This document shows positions 43,960 to 52,032 of a DNA stretch of 64,000 bases, piece by piece; the first letter of the stretch is position 1; each line of letters starts with the position of its first letter. The stretch lies in assembly GCF_000147715.2 (NCBI RefSeq), contig NC_017934.1:2910230-2974229 (forward strand). Direction: 5' to 3'. The notes beneath the pieces were generated by a model, which was not told the origin of the DNA, did no database searches, and was given only the letters and a program-made list of their open reading frames with translations. A program made the translations under genes and the position numbers. Origin of the DNA: Mesotoga prima MesG1.Ag.4.2 (GTDB lineage: Bacteria > Thermotogota > Thermotogae > Petrotogales > Kosmotogaceae).

Positions 43960-45078
43960 ATGATCACGCTGTTCAAGAACGTTGAAGTATTCACACCGAA
44001 GCCTCTTGGAAAAAAGGATATTCTTGTTTCGGGTGAAAGGATCTTAGAGATAGATGAGCGAATTGATGAGTCTGCAATAGTTTCATTGAATGGAAGAGTT
44101 CTTGATCTTTCCGATGCATACGCAGTTCCCGGATTTGTTGATGGCCACGTCCATCTTATCGGTGGAGGGGGAGAAGGAGGCTTTTCGACTAGAACCCCAG
44201 AAGGTAGCTCGAAGCAGTTTCTCGAAGTCGGTACTACTACCGTAATCGGCCTATTAGGTACAGACGGTATTACGAGAGATCACATATCTCTCCTTGCAAA
44301 GGCCAGAGACGTTCAAAACGATGGACTGAACGCGTTCATGCTTACCGGTTCATACAGGTATCCGTTAAAGACGATTACCGGAGACATCATGAGGGACATA
44401 GTCCTGATACCGGAAATCATTGGCGTTGGAGAAGTCGCGATCTCCGATCATAGAAGCAGTAATCTGAGCGCCAAAGAATTGCAGAGATTTGCAATGGATG
44501 CTCGAGTTGCCGGAATGCTCTCAGGCAAGGCAGGAGTTGTTGTTCTACATCTTGGAGATGGTCAGGAGAAGTTGAAGCCTCTTTATGAAGCTACTTCAGA
44601 TGGTACCCTCAGTCCAACTCAGTTGATTCCAACTCATATCTGTCGTACTGAAGAGCTCCTTTCTCAGGGCATTGACTGGGTGAGCAGCAAGGGTGGCTAT
44701 ATAGACATAACTGCAAATGAGGATAACACACACCTGGTTCTAAGCGATATTTACAGAAGAAAGATCAGATTCGACAGAATTTGCGTATCATCTGACGGGC
44801 TTGGTTCACTTCCGAAGTTCGATAGCGAGAAGAACCTCGTGGGAATAAAACCAGCACCGGTCGACACTCTTATGAAAAGCTTCATAAAGCTTATAAGTGA
44901 AGAAGGACTTCCAATTGATGAGGCTCTCAGACCCTTCACGATTAATCCTGCCAGATTCTTCCATCTTGCAGAAAATGGGATAGGAACACTGAAGAAGGGC
45001 GGCATCGCCAGTATTGTTTTTCTTCACAGAGATCTTAGCATCGACCATGTTGTTTCTAACGGCCGGTTGTTAGTGTAG
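43960..45078 (+). CDS. iadA: Isoaspartyl dipeptidase (beta-aspartyl peptidase), IadA type
   Basis: 372 residues of the M38 amidohydrolase family. The metal site is VPGFVDGHVHLIGGGGEGGF with the His-x-His pair; STRTPEG, the acidic helix, PTHICRTEELL (His), and SSDGLGSLPKFDSEKN (Asp) follow the IadA order. In Escherichia coli IadA the bridging ligand is a carboxylated Lys in KCAISDHRS; here the block reads GEVAISDHRSS, with Glu in that place. It splits dipeptides with an isoaspartyl bond in the cytoplasm. It starts directly at the stop of the S41 gene (TAA then ATG) behind AAAGGAGGAA. Confidence 0.9.
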   Translation: MITLFKNVEVFTPKPLGKKDILVSGERILEIDERIDESAIVSLNGRVLDLSDAYAVPGFVDGHVHLIGGGGEGGFSTRTPEGSSKQFLEVGTTTVIGLLGTDGITRDHISLLAKARDVQNDGLNAFMLTGSYRYPLKTITGDIMRDIVLIPEIIGVGEVAISDHRSSNLSAKELQRFAMDARVAGMLSGKAGVVVLHLGDGQEKLKPLYEATSDGTLSPTQLIPTHICRTEELLSQGIDWVSSKGGYIDITANEDNTHLVLSDIYRRKIRFDRICVSSDGLGSLPKFDSEKNLVGIKPAPVDTLMKSFIKLISEEGLPIDEALRPFTINPARFFHLAENGIGTLKKGGIASIVFLHRDLSIDHVVSNGRLLV

Positions 45079-45094
45079 AAGGAGGCTCATCAGA

Positions 45095-45592
45095 ATGGAA
45101 TTTGCCGCAGTGTATTACAGTAGATCGGGTTCTACCAGAGCTATCGCAGAAAGTTTTGCAGGTTCTTGCGGTGCAAAGCTCTTTAAACTCGAGGATCTAA
45201 AACCCAGGAAATCTGTTTCTGGGTTCTCCGCTCTTCTGGGTTTAGGAAGCGCTTTGAAAGAGCCGCTGCCCGATGTAAGAAGTTTCGACTTGATTGTTCT
45301 TTTCACTCCGATTTTTGCGTGGCATCCTTCACCTCAGATGAATACATTCGTAAGGAATGGAGATCTGAAAGGTAAGCATGTCTATCTTGTGGGAGTTGGA
45401 GCCGGTGAGAGCAATGTTAAAGCTCTCGAGAGGTTCAGAAAAGAAGTTGAAAAGGCGGGAGCAAAAGTGTTGGGTTCAAAGAACCTAAAAGGACTTCAAA
45501 TTAAGCAGGATATCAAAGAGGTAGAGCCGAAGCTTTTGGAGAGCGGCAGTCAGTTGGCTGGCACTATTGAGAGGGCTTTCAAAGAGACCTAG
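45095..45592 (+). CDS. Flavodoxin-family protein
   Basis: 165 residues of flavodoxin fold: AAVYYSRSGSTRAIAESFAG is the FMN phosphate loop, FDLIVLFTPIFAWHPSPQMN the second flavin loop. The chain between (LEDLKPRKSVSGFSALLGLG) is typical of the group close to flavodoxin domain proteins with an insertion near the loop. GAAGGAGGCTCATCAGA precedes the ATG, 17 bases after iadA, so it shares that operon. It overlaps the convergent mntP by four bases. Its partner reductase is unknown. Confidence 0.85.
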   Translation: MEFAAVYYSRSGSTRAIAESFAGSCGAKLFKLEDLKPRKSVSGFSALLGLGSALKEPLPDVRSFDLIVLFTPIFAWHPSPQMNTFVRNGDLKGKHVYLVGVGAGESNVKALERFRKEVEKAGAKVLGSKNLKGLQIKQDIKEVEPKLLESGSQLAGTIERAFKET

Positions 45593-46137
45593 AACAGATG
45601 CTCCAGAAGTATCTTGGTGCCGATTGCTATCAGCACTGTTCCCCCCACTGCCTCCATAGCTCTGCCCATTTTCTGGCTGATCCTTTGACCTCCACTTACT
45701 CCGATTGCCGAAAGCGAAGCGGTGATCACCCCAGTCATTTTAGCAGTCTCTATAACTGGTTTTTCTACAAACTCATAGGCACTACCTACGGCTAATGCAT
45801 CTATCGATGTGGCGACTGAGAGAGAGATCAGAGTCAGCCCTTTGGTTTGATCCTTGCAAATTTCCTCTCCCTGGTTTTCAAAAGACTCGTAGAGCATTCT
45901 CCCTCCAATTATTGCTAGCAGAATGAATGCTATCCAGTGATCAAAATCCACAATGAAATCTCTGAAGCCTGCTGCAAGCAAGAATCCAATGAGCGGCATA
46001 CCAAACTGGAAGAACCCGAAATGGAAAGATACCCTGAAAACATGCCTTCCTGTCACGCCAGGAAGAGATATTCCTGTACAAATCGAAACGGCGAATGCAT
46101 CTAATGCAAGACCCGTAGCAACTAGCAGATTCTCCAT
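45589..46137 (-). CDS. mntP: Manganese exporter MntP
   Basis: 182 residues with six membrane segments, the normal length. The two inverted signatures are GLALDAFAVSICTGIS near the N-terminus and SVATSIDALAVGSAYEF in the middle, both with the Asp residues that line the path. MntP pumps manganese out of the cell. GGGAG precedes the ATG. I checked the 290 bases upstream for a yybP-ykoY manganese riboswitch and saw no convincing core. Confidence 0.93.
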   Translation of the reverse strand: MENLLVATGLALDAFAVSICTGISLPGVTGRHVFRVSFHFGFFQFGMPLIGFLLAAGFRDFIVDFDHWIAFILLAIIGGRMLYESFENQGEEICKDQTKGLTLISLSVATSIDALAVGSAYEFVEKPVIETAKMTGVITASLSAIGVSGGQRISQKMGRAMEAVGGTVLIAIGTKILLEHLF

Positions 46138-46390
46138 TTAGAGCTCCCGTAGTAAGATTAACTAGATAGTAGCATATCGTCACCAGAAAGATCTGTGCTG
46201 CGGATTAGGCGACTTGTCGGCTCTGATCGAATCTTTTGAGGGCTCCAGTAATCTCACAAACAGAAAATCCCATCCAAAGACTTGCAGTATGTGGAGAGCG
46301 ATTTAACGACGCCTAATCTGGAGGTTGGAACTGAGAGGGGAGAGAGTGTTATCATAAGAAGAAATACAATGATATCAAGGTGATGCATCA

Positions 46391-47077
46391 TTAGAAATAA
46401 CCTACGGCACACGAAATCTGGCTAAAGAGATGAGCATGAAGAAGATGCTTTTCGAATTGGAGCTGCAGTTAAAGGATTTATCTTCTTTTGAGCATCTTCC
46501 AGTTCTCGAAGAGACAGGATCAAATCCGCTGGACAATTCACGAGCAAAGGCGGAAATTTACTTTCGTTTTTCCTATAGACCTGTATTTGCCTGTGATTCC
46601 GGTCTTCACATCGAAGGCTCAGATTCCGAACTTCAGCCCAGAGTAAAGATAAAGAGACAGAGTTCTAAGGTTCTGAATGATGATGAAATGATCGACCACT
46701 ACAAAAAGCTTTCGGAAGGACTTGGAGGAAGAGCGGTGGCACATTATGGGAACGCAATCTTGCTTATCCTGGGCGATCAGAAACGTTGGCTGATGGATGA
46801 CACGATAGAAGAGACGTTTTACCTTGTGAGTAGGCCTCACCCTGCAAGAGTAGAGAGTTTTCCTTAGAATTCGCTCTCTATAGATATTCAGATGGCTAAG
46901 TACTTTGCTGTTGCTACCGATGAAGAAAGGCCCATTCTAGATAATTGTTTAAATGGTCTCAGGGATTTCTTTCGCGAAGCAATCAGTTCATTTGGTGATC
47001 GGCATTTTGATCAGCAATGTCGCAATCCCACATTTCATGGCATGTCACTAAACGGCAGAATTTCGAAAGGAGAATAA
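46391..47077 (+). pseudogene. HAM1/RdgB-like non-canonical purine NTP pyrophosphatase gene, broken
   Basis: The frame from 46391 reads LEITYGTRNLAKEMSMKKML, then EETGSNPLDNSRAKAEIYF, PVFACDSGLHIEGSD and LGGRAVAHYGNAILLIL, the HAM1 order (start motif G-x-R-N-x-A-K, then the acidic DSGL). An AAGGTGAT site lies at the right distance, but the start position holds TTA, so the start codon appears lost; the first ATG in frame (46430) removes the triphosphate-binding N-terminus. An in-frame TAG at 46865 follows PHPARVESFP, and the frame then continues NSLSIDIQ and DEERPILDNCLNGLRDFF to 47077. Intact members clear ITP and dITP. Two separate lesions make a real pseudogene more likely than a sequencing error. 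Confidence 0.75.
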
Positions 47078-47078
47078 A

Positions 47079-47906
47079 ATGGCTTATAAAACAATCAATG
47101 GAGTTAAGCTTTATTATGAGATAAGAGGCAATGAAGAGGGAGAAGAAACCGTCGCCTTTTTCAACGGAGTCATGGCTTCAGTGAACAGCTGGTCGCTTCA
47201 GTCACGTGTGTTTGAGAGATTTGGCTACAGGGTTCTTCTACACGACTTCAAGGGGCAGCTTCTCTCGGAAAAACCCGAAGGTCCATACACATTCAAAGAA
47301 CATGCGGAAGAGGCAAGACTTCTCATGAAGGAACTGGGAATCGAAAAGGTGCATTTGATAGGCACTTCATACGGTGGAGAAGTGGCCCTCAGATTTGCAA
47401 TAGATTTTCCAGAAGCCGTTAAATCGATTTCGATCATCGATTCGGTAAGTGAGCTCGACGAAGTTCTCAAGCTTTTTGTTGGAGGCTGGAAGGATGCAGC
47501 GAAAGCTGGAGATCCGAGGAAGTTCTTCTGGAACATGGTACCGACAATCTATGGTGATTCATTCATTAGAAAGAACTTGAAGATGCTCGAAGAGAGAGCG
47601 ATGGCCCTTGAAAAAGCCAGTTCCGATTACTTTGAAGGGCAGATTGCCCTATACGAAACTTTCTTAGGGGACGTTTGCATGACCGACCTTCTTGAAAGAA
47701 TTAGCTGTCGGACACTTGTAGTATGTGGGGAAGAGGATATACTTAAGCCCAAAAAGTTCTCCAAGACCATAGCGGATAGAATCCAGAAGTCCGAGTTCGC
47801 AATTATTCCTGATAGCGGTCATGTGACAATATTTGAGAAGCCGGATGTGCTTAACAGCTTGCTTCTTGGATTCATCATGAAGAATTCTAATCTACATGTA
47901 CAGTAG
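47079..47906 (+). CDS. Alpha/beta hydrolase
   Basis: 275 residues of the alpha/beta hydrolase fold. The nucleophile elbow is LIGTSYGGEVALRFA; the oxyanion side has VAFFNGVMASVNSW in place of the usual HG, the acid is in VVCGEEDILKPKKF and the catalytic His in IPDSGHVTIFEKPD. Such enzymes split esters, lactones or C-C bonds; the substrate is open. AAAGGAGAATAAA precedes the ATG. It begins two bases after the broken HAM1 gene and was probably in its operon. Confidence 0.9.
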   Translation: MAYKTINGVKLYYEIRGNEEGEETVAFFNGVMASVNSWSLQSRVFERFGYRVLLHDFKGQLLSEKPEGPYTFKEHAEEARLLMKELGIEKVHLIGTSYGGEVALRFAIDFPEAVKSISIIDSVSELDEVLKLFVGGWKDAAKAGDPRKFFWNMVPTIYGDSFIRKNLKMLEERAMALEKASSDYFEGQIALYETFLGDVCMTDLLERISCRTLVVCGEEDILKPKKFSKTIADRIQKSEFAIIPDSGHVTIFEKPDVLNSLLLGFIMKNSNLHVQ

Positions 47907-48011
47907 GTCGCGGGATTTCGCTCGTAGATCTTTCTGACAGACCTGACATCATTAATGTCACTAAATGAGTTTATTCAGGCACGTTGCAATAGAGATTAAC
48001 AGGTACTACTT

Positions 48012-48195
48012 TCACACCAGCCGCAGTCCCAGCTGAGCTACCTTCTTTACCTTATCTGGAGTAGTTCCAACAGATTTCGCGAGTTCTGAAGATGTATCTT
48101 CATCATTGAGTTTTTGTGAGATCAGATCGAATAAATTTATTGGTCTCCTCCTTTGAAAATTCTGTAACATCTACCTTATACTTCTTAATTTCAAA
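48012..48195 (-). pseudogene. Fragment of an unknown coding sequence
   Basis: On the minus strand two adjoining frames, joined by one frame change near 48110, read like the end of a protein: KYKVDVTEFSKEETNKFI, then LNDEDTSSELAKSVGTTPDK and VKKVAQLGLRLV before a stop. The composition is that of a real helical protein, but I do not recognise the family and no start is seen. The rest of 47907-48425 holds nothing I can support. Confidence 0.4.
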
Positions 48196-48425
48196 AAATA
48201 AGATCATAAGCGAGACTCAATCTAATGAACGAAATATCTATGTTCAAATGCTGTTTCGTCTAAATCTTTTCGATCGAAAGTCGCAATCATTTGTGAAGCG
48301 TTGGTTCAGGAAGAAAGAGATCGTATTCTGAACGCCCACCTGGCTTAGAATAATGTAAATCAGGAAAAACCGTACCAGAAAATCGCACTCCGAACATGGT
48401 GGGCCTGTATTGAAGAAGAGTGTAA

Positions 48426-49116
48426 AAAGCAAATTTCAGGTCTGTCTTATTATTCGTTACCGTTTTGGGAGTCGTTCTGCAGCTATTACTTTCCAGAAGG
48501 CCTTCTGAGGCTTTTGCCAAATTCAATTATTACACATTGCAGACTAACCTGATCGTTTCGATAGTTACCTTTCTGAATATTGTATCTGACTGGAAAGGCT
48601 GGAAATCACACAAAGTCGGTTAAGTATTGCGAATCGTAAACGGTGACTCAGTTCTCTGGATAACCGTTACATGCGTATTTACCCTCTCCTCCTATCCGGT
48701 TACATCAGCCGAAGGGAGTAGCTCTAATTGCAGACACTCTCGTTCACTGTGTTACTCCACTCGGTGGAATCATAAACTGGGTGCTAATTTAGGAGAGATG
48801 CTCCCATAAGTTTTTCTACCCCCTGTTGCAACTTCTTCATCATTTTGGATACGCAGCCGTGTCTGTCGGTCGCAATGCATTAAGCGATTTCTATCCATAC
48901 TGGTTCTTGAATCCATCTGCAGAATACCATGCAAGGATTGGTTCATACACCAATCTAATGATCTTCATCCTGCCAGTGGGGACGATCTTCGTAGCATTTG
49001 GTTATGCGATTTTGATTCATTTTTCGCCTAGGAATAAGTTGATGCAAATCATTTACATGGGGTTAGAACATGAAATCACTTCCCCGGGAATATCAATCAG
49101 TACTTGCGCTACCTGA
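48426..49116 (+). pseudogene. Remnant of a Pr6Pr (FAR-17a/AIG1-like) membrane protein gene
   Basis: Successive frames on the plus strand give the blocks of this multi-span family: RSVLLFVTVLGVVLQLLLSR, EAFAKFNYYTLQTNLIVSIV, DSVLWITVTCVFTLSSYPV, then after a frame change PKGVALIADTLVHCVTPLGG and INWVLI, and finally LLHHFGYAAVSVGRNALSDF, YPYWFLNPSAEYHARIG and MIFILPVGTIFVAFGYAI. Stops at about 48620 and 48792 and at least one frame change separate them. It is followed by a weak hairpin (49126-49147). Confidence 0.7.
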
Positions 49117-49125
49117 TATAGAAGA

Positions 49126-49147
49126 AGAGGGGCTTCGCCCTCCTTTT
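49126..49147 (+). terminator. Possible hairpin terminator
   Basis: GAGGGGC, a short TTC loop, then GCCCTC followed by CTTTTC. It follows the Pr6Pr remnant; the stem is short. Confidence 0.35.
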
Positions 49148-49528
49148 CGAAACTGAACTCCAGCCTCAGCGATTGGCGAAGTTTCTTTGATGACCCTTGT
49201 CTTTGTCGGGCGATTCATCCTCCTGAGATTGCCGTCACTCAGCCAATGCCAAAGCGTCTGCCCTTCATTTGGAAACAACTCACTCACTTTGACTTCATCT
49301 TCATCAACAAAACCCGGGCACTCTTGAAGAGATAGGCCGAGACCGTTCCTGTTTCCTCTGAACTGCTGCCCTACGGCATAAACAAGAGTCGATGCCAAGA
49401 GAAGCTCAAGTCCTGGTGGGACAGTTTTCTTTATCCCTGTGCTCCCCCTATTCAAATAGCAAATTATCCTGCAACCCAAACTTTGAAGGTCCCCTGGACT
49501 ACAGCTCTGGCCATTACGCAAGGAAATC

Positions 49529-49602
49529 GGTGAGTAGCCCAGGGGGATTTCACCCCCAGGCTCTCTCAGAACCGGACTTGAATCTCTCGATTCATCCGGC
49601 TC
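49529..49602 (-). ncRNA. Group II intron domains V and VI
   Basis: On the minus strand domain V (49568-49602) begins GAGCCGG and ends CCGGTTCT around a GAGA tetraloop, with the AAUC and CAAG internal parts in place. Domain VI (49529-49567) follows as a hairpin with a GGGGGTGAAATCCCCC tip and a CTACTCACC end that should contain the branch adenosine. These are the catalytic core and lariat domain. Confidence 0.88.
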
Positions 49603-49605
49603 CCA

Positions 49606-50841
49606 TTATCCAGCCGAATAGAATATCCCCATCGTCCAGTGTACAAATAGATGAGGCTCCCTGCGAGCAAGAGCTTCTAGCCATTTACCCGCTTTTGTAC
49701 GACCTCTCCTTTTCTTGTATTTGTTTCTTACCCACTGAACTAAGGCTTTGTGTAGCCGACTCAGTACTGTATACATCTCAAATTTGCGAAAGTGTCCATA
49801 GTAGTTTATCCAACCTCTTATTACCGGGTTGATTCTTTCTGAGAGTTCTTCAATACTCAGGTATGACTTGGTTTGAAGTCTCATTCTCCGGATCTTCTGT
49901 CTCATCGCCTTCTTTGCCTGTTCACTCACTGCAGGATTGAAGCCGTAGAAGATTCTCCCATTTCTGTCTTTGCAGCTACGGACTCTGAAGGTGTATCCTA
50001 GAAAGTCAAAGCTTGTGTTTGGATACTCGTCCTTCCTTTTATCGTCTTTGCAGTAGACAATACGGGTCTTCTCTGGATGAAGCTCCAGTTTGCATTCTTC
50101 CATTCTTTCTTTCAGACTTTCAAGAAGAAGCCTGGCTTCCTCCAGAGTTCTACAGTGTATCACTCCATCATCCGCGTATCTGGCAAAGGGCTTATCCGGA
50201 TGAGTTCTCTCCATCCACTTGTCGAAGGCGTAATGCATGAAGAGGTTAGCCAGTACAGGGCTTATTACCCCTCCCTGTGGCGTTCCCTTGCTCCTCTCTT
50301 CGACTCTTCCATTCGCTTGCATAAAGGGTGCTTTCAGCCATCTCTCTATGTAGAGTATTAGCCATGGAATCTTCACATGTTTCTTGACTGCCCTCATTAG
50401 TAGTTCATGGTCTATGTTGTCGAACAGTCCTTTAATGTCGAATTCCAGTACCCAGTCATACCGCCAGCATCTCTGCCTCGTTACTTCAAGGGCATCTATC
50501 GCTGACTTTCCCTCCCTGTATCCGTAGGAGTCCTTATGGAAGTATGGATCTACCAGGGGATTGAGATAGATTTTGGCTACCATCTGGGCTACTCTGTCCC
50601 CCACTGTGGGGATTCCCAGTACTCTCTTTCCTCCACTCTTCTTTTCTATCTCTATAGCTTTTACTGGAGGTGGAAAGTAACTGCCCGAGGTCATTCGATT
50701 CCAAATCTTGTAGAGATTGTTGTCAAGATCGGCTTCGAACTCTTCCAGGCTTACCTCGTCTATTCCTTCTGCCCCTCTGTTCTCTTTCACTTTCTTGAAT
50801 GCTTCCAGTACTACTTTCTTGGGGATTTCATACGACCTCAT
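49606..50841 (-). CDS. ltrA: Group II intron reverse transcriptase/maturase
   Basis: 411 residues. Reverse transcriptase blocks run from RVLGIPTVGDRVAQMVAKIY through WVLEFDIKGLFDNIDHELL, GTPQGGVISPVLANLFMHYA and FARYADDGVIHC (YADD catalytic Asp pair) to SFDFLGYTFRVR. The maturase (X) domain follows with INPVIRGWINYYGHFRKFEM. There is no C-terminal HNH endonuclease. The protein binds its own intron RNA for splicing and copies it at the target. No ribosome site fits the ATG well, while GTG 50875 behind GGGAGGA opens a 15-codon frame that ends at TGA overlapping the maturase start by several codons; either this couples translation, or one extra base has shifted the true N-terminus (VNRDKEGASRQ). 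Confidence 0.93.
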   Translation of the reverse strand: MRSYEIPKKVVLEAFKKVKENRGAEGIDEVSLEEFEADLDNNLYKIWNRMTSGSYFPPPVKAIEIEKKSGGKRVLGIPTVGDRVAQMVAKIYLNPLVDPYFHKDSYGYREGKSAIDALEVTRQRCWRYDWVLEFDIKGLFDNIDHELLMRAVKKHVKIPWLILYIERWLKAPFMQANGRVEERSKGTPQGGVISPVLANLFMHYAFDKWMERTHPDKPFARYADDGVIHCRTLEEARLLLESLKERMEECKLELHPEKTRIVYCKDDKRKDEYPNTSFDFLGYTFRVRSCKDRNGRIFYGFNPAVSEQAKKAMRQKIRRMRLQTKSYLSIEELSERINPVIRGWINYYGHFRKFEMYTVLSRLHKALVQWVRNKYKKRRGRTKAGKWLEALARREPHLFVHWTMGIFYSAG

Positions 50842-51427
50842 CTTGTCTGCTGGCTCCTTCCTTGTCTCTGTTCACAGTTCCTCCCTTTCGGTTGTCTGCA
50901 CAGAGTTGGTTGACTAACCAACAAAACTGGATAACACAGTCCCTTTGCTCCACTCCCATTACAGGAGCTTCATCACTACTACGGACTGTTCCGCCCCTGA
51001 ATCTGGCATCGGTACTTTCACCCTCGTGGGTTCTTCCACTTGCGGCTTTTCCCTTAACATCCAGATCCAGGTTCCCAAGTTCCTAATCAAAGCCTGTACC
51101 AGGGTCACGCCACCTATATGCCGGTCACCATCTGGACAGTAAGCAGGTTTCCTCCAGACTTATCCCGGGATAGTTGCACCTCCCGGTTTAGATGACACTA
51201 GTAGTTGTTACGACACGTTCACGGTGGTTCACTTGTATTCGTCTCCTCTGGTACTCACCTGACGGGATCACTGTCCCGCCTTTTCCCGTAACGTTCACTA
51301 CCATGGCTCTTTACCACAGCAGCTTACGGTGGTTTGAAGCCTCCACCTGCATGGCGGCTTCGAGGGGCCCTCCCTCATCTTCAATTAAGCATGGCTTGAA
51401 GTTTCCTTCTTCGCCTTCTTGGCACAC

Positions 51428-51960
51428 TGCAACCCCAACTATCCAAAATACTTGTATGGAGTTGACTCAAAGAGAAAGAATCTCTCATGGATACAAACTC
51501 TTCTTGTAAATCAGCAGCTTTACGGAAGATTTCCAACAACTTCTCTGATCCTTTCTTGTTCAAAGACAGCAACGATTCGCTTCTATCATGCTCGGACCGT
51601 GCAGAGGGTTAGCTTGGTCTGATAATCGGTTCGCCTTCAGGCATCCAAACGATCTTCTGGATCGTCTCTCGAGATTATCTTAGGAATTTGCCATATCGAC
51701 AACTGCCTTCGCTCAGACTCACCAGGCTTTCAAGGTGAACAAGCAAGAAACTCAAGAAATTAAGGCATGGAGCACTGAAAGCTAAAACTGCGGAAATCCT
51801 GCTTCTTTCATAAAAAATCAATTCATCAAGAAAGTCCAGATTTCTTCCTAACGCCAATGAAAAATCATCGCTCACGTCGTTTTTTTGCATCTAAGAAAGA
51901 AAATCGCCTTCATTCGATCCAGATTCCTCCTCTTTCATCCGGATCAGGAGTATACGGGTT
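51428..51960. other. Region upstream of the group II intron without a supported gene
   Basis: A minus-strand frame up to the intron boundary reads like a protein end (LNKKGSEKLLEIFRKAADLQ, then EEFVSMRDSFSLSQLHTSIL) and could be the 5' exon of the interrupted gene; it has no visible start. Between 51620 and 51960 I see no gene, repeat or RNA. Confidence 0.4.
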
Positions 51961-51988
51961 TAATCAACCGAATAATCGGATGTATAAT
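51960..51988 (+). promoter_or_regulatory. Promoter of the LacI-galactosidase regulon
   Basis: TATAAT at 51983-51988 with TTAATC 17 bases upstream. The -10 is perfect, the -35 weak. Transcription would begin inside the first operator. Confidence 0.65.
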
Positions 51989-52013
51989 GTTAACGTTAAC
52001 TGTTAACGTTAAC
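51989..52013. promoter_or_regulatory. Twin LacI-type operators
   Basis: Two identical perfect 12-bp palindromes GTTAACGTTAAC (51989-52000 and 52002-52013) are separated by a single T. A TTAACGTTAA core with a central CG is the usual form of LacI-family operators. They cover the start of transcription and end 20 bases before the regulator gene, so the regulator should repress itself and the operon. Confidence 0.85.
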
Positions 52014-52032
52014 AAGCAGAGGAGGATCGTTT

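Larger units (their letters stand above)
49529..51427 (-). mobile_element. Group II intron with maturase gene
   Basis: The intron runs on the minus strand. Its 5' end is placed at 51427 by GTGTGCC, a GUGYG-type start, followed by a structured 5' part with typical domain I text (such as GTGGCGTGACCCTGG and GGGAAAAGCCGCAAGTGG, and GTCCGTAGTAGTGATGAAG before the open frame). The 3' end is placed just after domain VI near 49529. The total of about 1.9 kb and a 411-codon maturase fit a complete element. It sits inside an already decayed zone, with no intact host gene on either side. It moves by target-primed reverse transcription. Confidence 0.85.

Noticed and set aside
46138..46390. Possible yybP-ykoY manganese riboswitch before mntP
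   Set aside because: mntP often has one, but I could not find the conserved core or a convincing stem arrangement in this stretch; a covariance search would decide.
49093..49521. Minus-strand 142-codon frame after the intron 3' end, possibly a host exon
   Set aside because: No ribosome binding site or known domain; it may only be open by chance. The joined exon frame could not be confirmed.
51989..52013. Twin palindrome as a transcription terminator hairpin
   Set aside because: It has no T tract, lies at a -10 element and matches LacI operators, so an operator reading is better.
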